NCBI GenBank assembly: GCA_958450325.1
Contig: OY288259.1
Span: 56,260,987 to 56,324,986, forward strand
Length of the DNA stretch: 64,000 nucleotides
Direction: 5' to 3'
From: Agrostemma githago
Lineage: Eukaryota > Streptophyta > Magnoliopsida > Caryophyllales > Caryophyllaceae
Shown here: positions 58,874-64,000 of the stretch, one piece after another
Position numbering within the stretch: the first letter of the stretch is position 1
Layout: each line of letters opens with the position of its first letter
Made by a program: the position numbers and the translations under genes
Notes under the pieces: generated by a model
Databases searched by the model: none
Seen by the model: only the letters and a program-made list of their open reading frames with translations
Told to the model about the DNA's origin: nothing

Positions 58874-59066
58874 GTCATCGGAGAGATCGGGGAGGGCAGC
58901 CCGGGGCAGTTTCAGGCTTGAGCTGGGCTTGACGACGCAGGAGTTGGCCCACATAAACATTGGTAAGGCCTGTTTCTTGTGCGATTTGACTGTATGTTTT
59001 CCCTGATTTCTCCTTCACTTGTTGTACCCTTTCCACCACTGATGTCGTTTTGTATGAGGATGCCAT

Positions 59067-59223
59067 TTGTATTACAGTACTATTGCTTTGTTACTTATGG
59101 TTGTTGGTGGTGGTATCATATGCAAGAATGCAGCACTGTAGTGTCGACTCTACTATCAAGTGGAGTATAGGATATTGTCTAAAAATACTCTAAACATGTC
59201 TTTAGCCGCCTCCCTATTAGAAT
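59067..59223. other. Cyanase upstream region
   Basis: The short native promoter-proximal segment between the cyanase ATG and the LINE insertion. Confidence 0.4.
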
Positions 59224-59235
59224 TCTTGTGAGATT

Positions 59236-62157
59236 TTTTTTTTTGCCAACGAAACAAACCCCTTGATCACCCACGCATAACTTCAACGGCCAAGTTATGA
59301 GCATAGGTGTTCAAGCTTCATGGTACAAAACTAAAAGAAATACAATGAAAAAAAGCGGTCTCGCCTAATAAAACATCCATCAACTCCCGAATTCCATGAT
59401 GAGTGTCTTCAATGCCAGCAATTTGGTAGATCAGTCAGTTCGGATGGTAAGGTGCAATAACCTTTCCAATCTAGCCCATTGCATCGCTTTCACAACGGCA
59501 GTAGTTTCAGCTTGAATTGCTGATTCCGCCAGGAATATACACTGACCTCGTCTACTCGTATCCCTACTGGTCTCTGAAACAATCCAACCTGCCACTGCAT
59601 CTTCAGTTTCCTTCCATCCTGCGTCCACATTAATAACAGTAGTAGTACACCGATTGTTGTGGCTAATGGGAGTGATCAACCAATAATCTTTCGATTCTCT
59701 TATCAAGTCTCTGAATTTTTCCTTTTCCGATCAATCATAGCCTAGGGTCATTTTCTTCGTCTGCTCCTTCCTCTTCTTGAAGTCCTCCCAACAAAGATTA
59801 ATAGAAGTAAGAGATTCATAATGTTTTGATAATAACGCCGTCACATCATTGGAAGAGCCATTGAAAAGAATAATGTTCCTAAAGAGCCAAATATTATAAC
59901 AAATGTTGACAAAGAAAAACAATCCTCTGAAGTCGTCATCAGAAAGGAAAAGACGGGTTAAACACCCCGTTAACCACTCCTGGAACTCCAACCGATCTCC
60001 TTCTTGAACAAGTCTACCAAACTCAGTAGCAAACCAAAGTGTCCTACTAGTAGGGCACTTCCTAAATAAATGACCCTGGGTCTCCAAACACCGACTTTCA
60101 TCCATGCACATGTCCTCAGTTTCCTCCTTAGAACATAACACACAGTTATAAGGTCCCGTAAGATGTCTTCTTGCTCTCTCCACTCCAATAGGAAGCGCAT
60201 TAGAAATAATCTTCCAAAAGAAAATCCTCCATTTTGCAGGCCCTGACATTTTCCACAGAATTTTCTTATAAAAACTTGGAAGATTAGAACCCATACCTCT
60301 ATCCTTATTAAACACCTCAGTTGCACCAGATTTCCTTTGAACAGTCCTACCCGATTTATTACCCGCCCACCAAAAATGTGCCAACAGAGCATTTACCTTA
60401 TCGGCCACATTTACCGGTGTTTTGAATACCGATAGAAAGTAACTTGAAAGATTGGCGAGCACCGAGTGGATCAAAGTAAGACGACCAGCTGGAGACAGAA
60501 AAGTACCATTCCAGGAACTAATACGAGACATCACTTGTTCAAATATCTTACTAGCGAGATTTCTATGTCTTGTATCACTGATATCAGGAATTCCTAAATA
60601 CCTACCCAATTTCGCACTTGGTTTTAAACGAAACTTTTGAAGACTATGCCGAACCACCTCCAAATTACAATTTGGACTGAACACCATCGCAGACTTTTCC
60701 TTATTAATCCTTTGTCCCGAGAGTCTGCAATACTTATCGAGGAGATTCTGAAAGTTTACCAAATTTTCAGTCTTCCCTTTAAGGAAGAAAAGAGAGTCAT
60801 CAGCAAAAAACATATGAGAAATAGGCGGAGCATTCCGAGCCACTTTAATACCCATAATTTCCCGTGATTCAGCCTTCTCTACAAGGTGTCTAGATAGGAC
60901 TTCTGTGCAAATCCCAAAAGTTAAGGAGACAGGAGGTCATCTTGCCTTAGTCCACACTTAGGCTTGAAAAAATCTAATGGAATCTCATTAATAAGGATGA
61001 TGTAAGAAACAGTCGTGACACAGTTCATGATGAGAGAAACCAATTTATTAGGCATGCCCATACCTATCAAAGCACACTTGAGGAAATTCCAATCAATCCT
61101 ATCATAGGCTTTACTCATATCTGCCTTAAAAGCAATATCCTCAACTCTCCCTTTGCTACGAGTATTAAGCCTGTGCATACACTCATCTGCAATCAAAATA
61201 TTATCATGAATAGACCTATTAGGCACGAAGGCGTTTTGATACTCGCCGATCGATCATTGTAGGCATAAAATCCTTCATTCTGTTGTCAATACATTTCATG
61301 ATAATCTTCATAATAACATTGCACAAGCTAATAGGTCTATACTGCTCAACATTTTCCGGGCCAAAGATTTTTGGAATCAAGGTAATAAAGGTTTTATTCA
61401 TCTCCTTCAACACGAATCCTGAGTTAAGGCAAGCACAAACCGCCTCAGTAACATCTTCTTTAATAAAAGACTTACAGTTCTTATAAAACTCCGCTGGGAT
61501 GCCGCCAGGTCCCGGTGACTTAAGATCCCCCAACTGAAAAACCGCCATCCTAACCTCCTCAATCTTTTCTACTCAATCTTTTATTTTCTTCTTCAGTGAT
61601 GGTCCCTTTCAGAACATTAAAAAAAATTGTTCTTACCCTCATAGTCTTCAAAACTCGTGCATTGCTCATCCACTTTAAACAAACCTTTGAAATACGTCTT
61701 GAAGATCTCCCCAATAGAATCCACATCCTGGGTCCAAGACCCATCTGATTTGGAGATTTAATGCTATAAATATAATTCCGACCTCTCCTTCCCTTGACAT
61801 GATTAAAAAAGTATCTCGTGCAAATATCCCCTTCCGCAGCCCACTTGATTTTAGCCCTCTGCTTCCAATACAATGCGGCCGCTTTAGCAAACTCTTTTAA
61901 CTTTCCATGAACGTTGTTGTAACCATCTTCATTTCCACCATCGAAGACCTTCTCTAATTCAGCCGAAAGATCCAGGTCAAATTCGTCCCATTTTCTACCC
62001 CATTCCTTCTTCTTATCTAACGTCCAAGCCATAAGATGCTTATTAGATCTTTCCAATTTCCTCATTAAGACAAAACCTTTGGATCCCTTATCATATCTAT
62101 TCCAAATTCTCCTAACAACATCAATACCTTCTTGGGAGAGGAGGCTCCAAACCTCCA
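59236..62157 (-). mobile_element. 5'-truncated L1-type LINE with 12-bp target duplication
   Basis: TCTTGTGAGATT flanks the element (59224-59235 and 62158-62169), and a T run on the plus strand (59234-59244) is its poly-A tail. Reading minus, coding-like sequence starts right at the truncated 5' end (MEVWSLLSQEGIDVVRRIW). Reverse transcriptase parts follow (KSPGPGGIPAEFYKN at about 61510, ADMSKAYDRIDWNFL at about 61110, FFADDS at about 60800). Then a zinc-binding RVT domain (WRIFFWKIISNALPIGVERA, about 60220) and an RNase H-like fragment (INVDAGWKE, about 59635). Several frameshifts and stops separate these parts, and the endonuclease is missing. Confidence 0.9.
59400..62157 (-). pseudogene. 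LINE reverse transcriptase ORF2, degenerate
   Basis: Open pieces lie at 62158-61559, 61548-61219, 61226-60921, 60855-59731 and 59706-59431. They stand in different frames, with at least four breaks. The catalytic FADD box is kept. The N-terminal endonuclease and any ORF1 are absent because of 5' truncation. The RNase H piece ends early at about 59431. Confidence 0.85.
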
Positions 62158-62169
62158 TCTTGTGAGATT

Positions 62170-63212
62170 GGATTTACAATAACGGTATTATGAGAATTAT
62201 CGGCTTTCATATAATGGATATTATTTACAAATTAGTAACCGTTACTACCGGAGAAGTTTCACGATACAATTACTTGATAACGTCACATAAAAGTAGGATT
62301 TTTAAATCAATGCAAATCCAATATGACTTGCTAATTGTGTCTAGTGTATACAAAATTCAACCGTAAACAAAAATATATACGATACAGTTTTATTATACGT
62401 ATAGTCATATACGATACCATATACTCTTTCGATGATACGATTTTTCATAAATCCGTATCGGATACGTATCGAGAAAAATTAAAATCGGATACAGACTCAA
62501 TCAACTTAAAGAGCGAGATAGAGAGAGATCAGAAATCAAACTCTAATACGAATTACTCGTATACAATTAAGAACTCAACACTCGTCAATTATTTATAAGG
62601 GCAATGTTTTTTTTAGGTGAAGATCAATATCATTTATAATAAGTCATCCGGTATCTACAAATGATATCAAATTGAACTGAATACAAATTTGTAAAAAAAT
62701 AAATAAAGAACTTGAGACAAAAATCGCTATTAGAGTAATGCACTTCTGCATAACCTTTTGTATATTATTATTTTTTGACACAGTCTGTCACGAAGGAATC
62801 TATAGATATGATGAAATAGTCTTCAAAAGGATGAAATTTCTCTATTTTAACAAATAGTAGACCGAGATCTGACATCAATTGTATCACCGTACTTAAAAAT
62901 TTCATTACTGTCATGATCTTGCACACCCACCGAAAACATAGGAGCAAACTCATCAATTGATGGGGACAAAACCTCAAAAGGAGGAAGCAAGAGTTATTAT
63001 TCATAATCTAAATAAATAGGATTAATAATAATAGAGATGAAAATTTGGGGCTTACCACTACCGAAATTGGTAGATGGCAGCCCCGAAGGAAGAAGCTTTA
63101 TAAGGGCAATGTTAAATACAACTCTAAGTATTGTATTTTAACATTTAAAATCTTCAAATTTAGTTAAACATATGGATTTGATTCATAAAATCATGACCTA
63201 GGTCATCAATCA
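62170..63212. other. AT-rich region upstream of the LINE
   Basis: No gene was recognised. ATACGATAC-like words recur at 62375-62480. A minus-strand stretch at about 62830-62985 reads PPFEVLSPSIDEFAPMFSVG in one frame and looks faintly protein-like but has no start, end or family. Confidence 0.35.
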
Positions 63213-63227
63213 ATCAATTTCTACTTT

Positions 63228-63258
63228 TTTTTTTTTGCCAGCGAAGAAAGAGCATTGG
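63228..63258 (-). mobile_element. 31-bp LINE 3'-end stub with 15-bp target duplication
   Basis: ATCAATTTCTACTTT flanks the insert (63213-63227 and 63259-63273). The insert is a T run followed by GCCAGCGAAGAAAGAG, which resembles the 3' end of the larger LINE here (T run then GCCAACGAAACAAACC at 59245). On the minus strand this is a LINE tail plus poly-A. Confidence 0.8.
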
Positions 63259-63300
63259 ATCAATTTCTACTTTAAAGTACATCAAAGTGCATTTTCTATT

Positions 63301-63660
63301 TAGAGCATCATTTACTATGGAGAAAAAACTCTCCACCGAGGATGATGGAGAAAAATATGCATTTTTCACCATGGAGAGTTTCTCCATGTTGGTGGATATT
63401 GGAGAATGACAAAAATCTCCACATTCCTGGAGAATACTATGGAGAGTGTGGTGGGCCATGATGCAGAGGTTATAATAAAAGATGAGTGAGAATGAGTGGG
63501 GTGAATAGATAAAAAAATGAGTTGGAGAAGTTGTGGGTCCCATAATGGGGAGATTGATGGAGAAAAATTATATTCATTGTAATTGAGATTTTTTTGTGGA
63601 GAAAAAGAGAGGTAGAATAGTAATGAAGAGAAAAATATTCATTGTAAAACATTCTCTTAA
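63301..63660. mobile_element. MITE-like element with imperfect inverted ends
   Basis: GAGCATCATTTACTATGGAG at the left is loosely the inverted match of the right end (tattcattgtaaaacattctc). ATGGAGAAAAA-like words recur throughout in both orientations. No duplication was confirmed; it may be a hAT-type MITE. Confidence 0.4.
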
Positions 63661-64000
63661 AAGTACATGAAAGTGGCAGAGGTCATGAGACGATGTTGAG
63701 TTTCATCACATATTCACATGACACACTCAATGGAACAGAGTCATCCTAATTTTATAGAAGGTCGATTGTTAATCAATAATTAACATAATCCTCAACCTTC
63801 ATGACCTAGGTCATCCCTTTGGATGGGGATGATCTTGGGTATACAACTACATTCCAACCAAATTCCTAAGTAATCACCTAACTGGATATCCCCAAACCAT
63901 AATACAAAACAAAAAATACAGGGTTGCCATATATTTTTTACAAAATAGGGTTACCGTACTGCATAAAATTTCAAAAAATGTAGGGTTATCACGTAGAAAA
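63661..64000. other. AT-rich right edge
   Basis: No gene was seen. It contains the second copy of the palindrome ATGACCTAGGTCAT (63801-63814). Confidence 0.4.

Larger units (their letters stand above)
50927..59066 (-). pseudogene. CYN: Cyanase (cyanate hydratase), disrupted by a copia insertion
   Basis: Cyanase converts cyanate and bicarbonate to ammonia and carbon dioxide. Exon 1 starts at ATG 59066 (MASSYKTTSVVERVQQVKE) and holds the helix-turn-helix part (KTYSQIAQETGLTNVYVGQL). It is split after 58879 by a copia element and resumes at 52258-52185 (EMAKPPFRSYNPNSLQEP). Exon 2 is 51523 to about 51452 (RLNEAVMHFGESIKEIINED, with catalytic Arg and Glu). Exon 3 is 51229-51121 (MSAIDVYCSVDKVKSVDG, with catalytic Ser). 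Exon 4 is 50977-50927 (KSEHMVSRSK, then a stop). Lesions: the insertion; an apparent 8-base loss after LKPETAP that shifts the frame; and the exon 2 donor, where a duplicated GCAT leaves GC or a frame-breaking GT. Sequence outside these points is well conserved, so loss is recent. Confidence 0.85.

Overview
This is nuclear plant DNA from a dicot. Genes are intron-rich with GT-AG introns. They include plant-specific families (beta-type phospholipase D, 3-ketoacyl-CoA synthase, PGR5, FAR1-related, plant cyanase), and the space between them is full of LTR retrotransposons, LINEs and MITEs. Short motifs such as ACTCCGTA recur in the AT-rich spacers, which fits Caryophyllales, but that is only an impression. 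No CRISPR array, rRNA or tRNA gene was seen.

Gene layout. The left edge has the end of a FAR1-related (domesticated MULE transposase) reading frame and an orphan last exon of an h-type thioredoxin. An intact four-exon RPL23 (uL14) gene lies at 3133-5153 (+). A frameshifted PGR5-like remnant is at 7531-7791 (-). An intact ten-exon beta-class phospholipase D occupies 9435-17255 (-). A PAP29-like purple acid phosphatase is at 19471-22048 (-). To the right of a 14.5-kb gypsy element come a single-exon TMEM45/DUF716 membrane protein (38592-39464, +), a nine-exon ARPC2 subunit of the ARP2/3 complex (41025-43418, -), a small protein with a C-terminal CaaX box (44701-46027, +), a three-exon acidic protein of unknown function (46450-47821, -), a three-exon KCS (48744-50486, +) and a broken cyanase gene (50927-59066, -). 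For the multi-exon genes the exon joins were worked out by hand and every intact model stays in frame from ATG to stop.

Mobile elements. 23670-38209 is a Ty3/gypsy element of the Tat/Retand type. It has 686-bp LTRs (about 8 differences by eye), AATAT target duplications, a second RNase H, antisense ORFs and 125-bp tandem repeats downstream of pol. Its integrase is interrupted by a 2,670-bp solo LTR flanked by GTAAG duplications. 52264-58873 is a very young Ty1/copia element (one LTR difference in 546 bp) sitting inside a coding exon of the cyanase gene. A 5'-truncated L1-type LINE (59236-62157) with a 12-bp target duplication lies just upstream of cyanase, and a 31-bp LINE stub with a 15-bp duplication lies further right. 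Non-autonomous DNA elements include Stowaway-like, Harbinger-like and hAT-like copies with recognisable target duplications.

Points of most interest: the cyanase gene carries three independent-looking lesions; the KCS has isoleucine where the catalytic histidine should be; the copia copy is almost new yet its coding region is defective; and the Tat element has a second antisense ORF with a well-placed TATA box.
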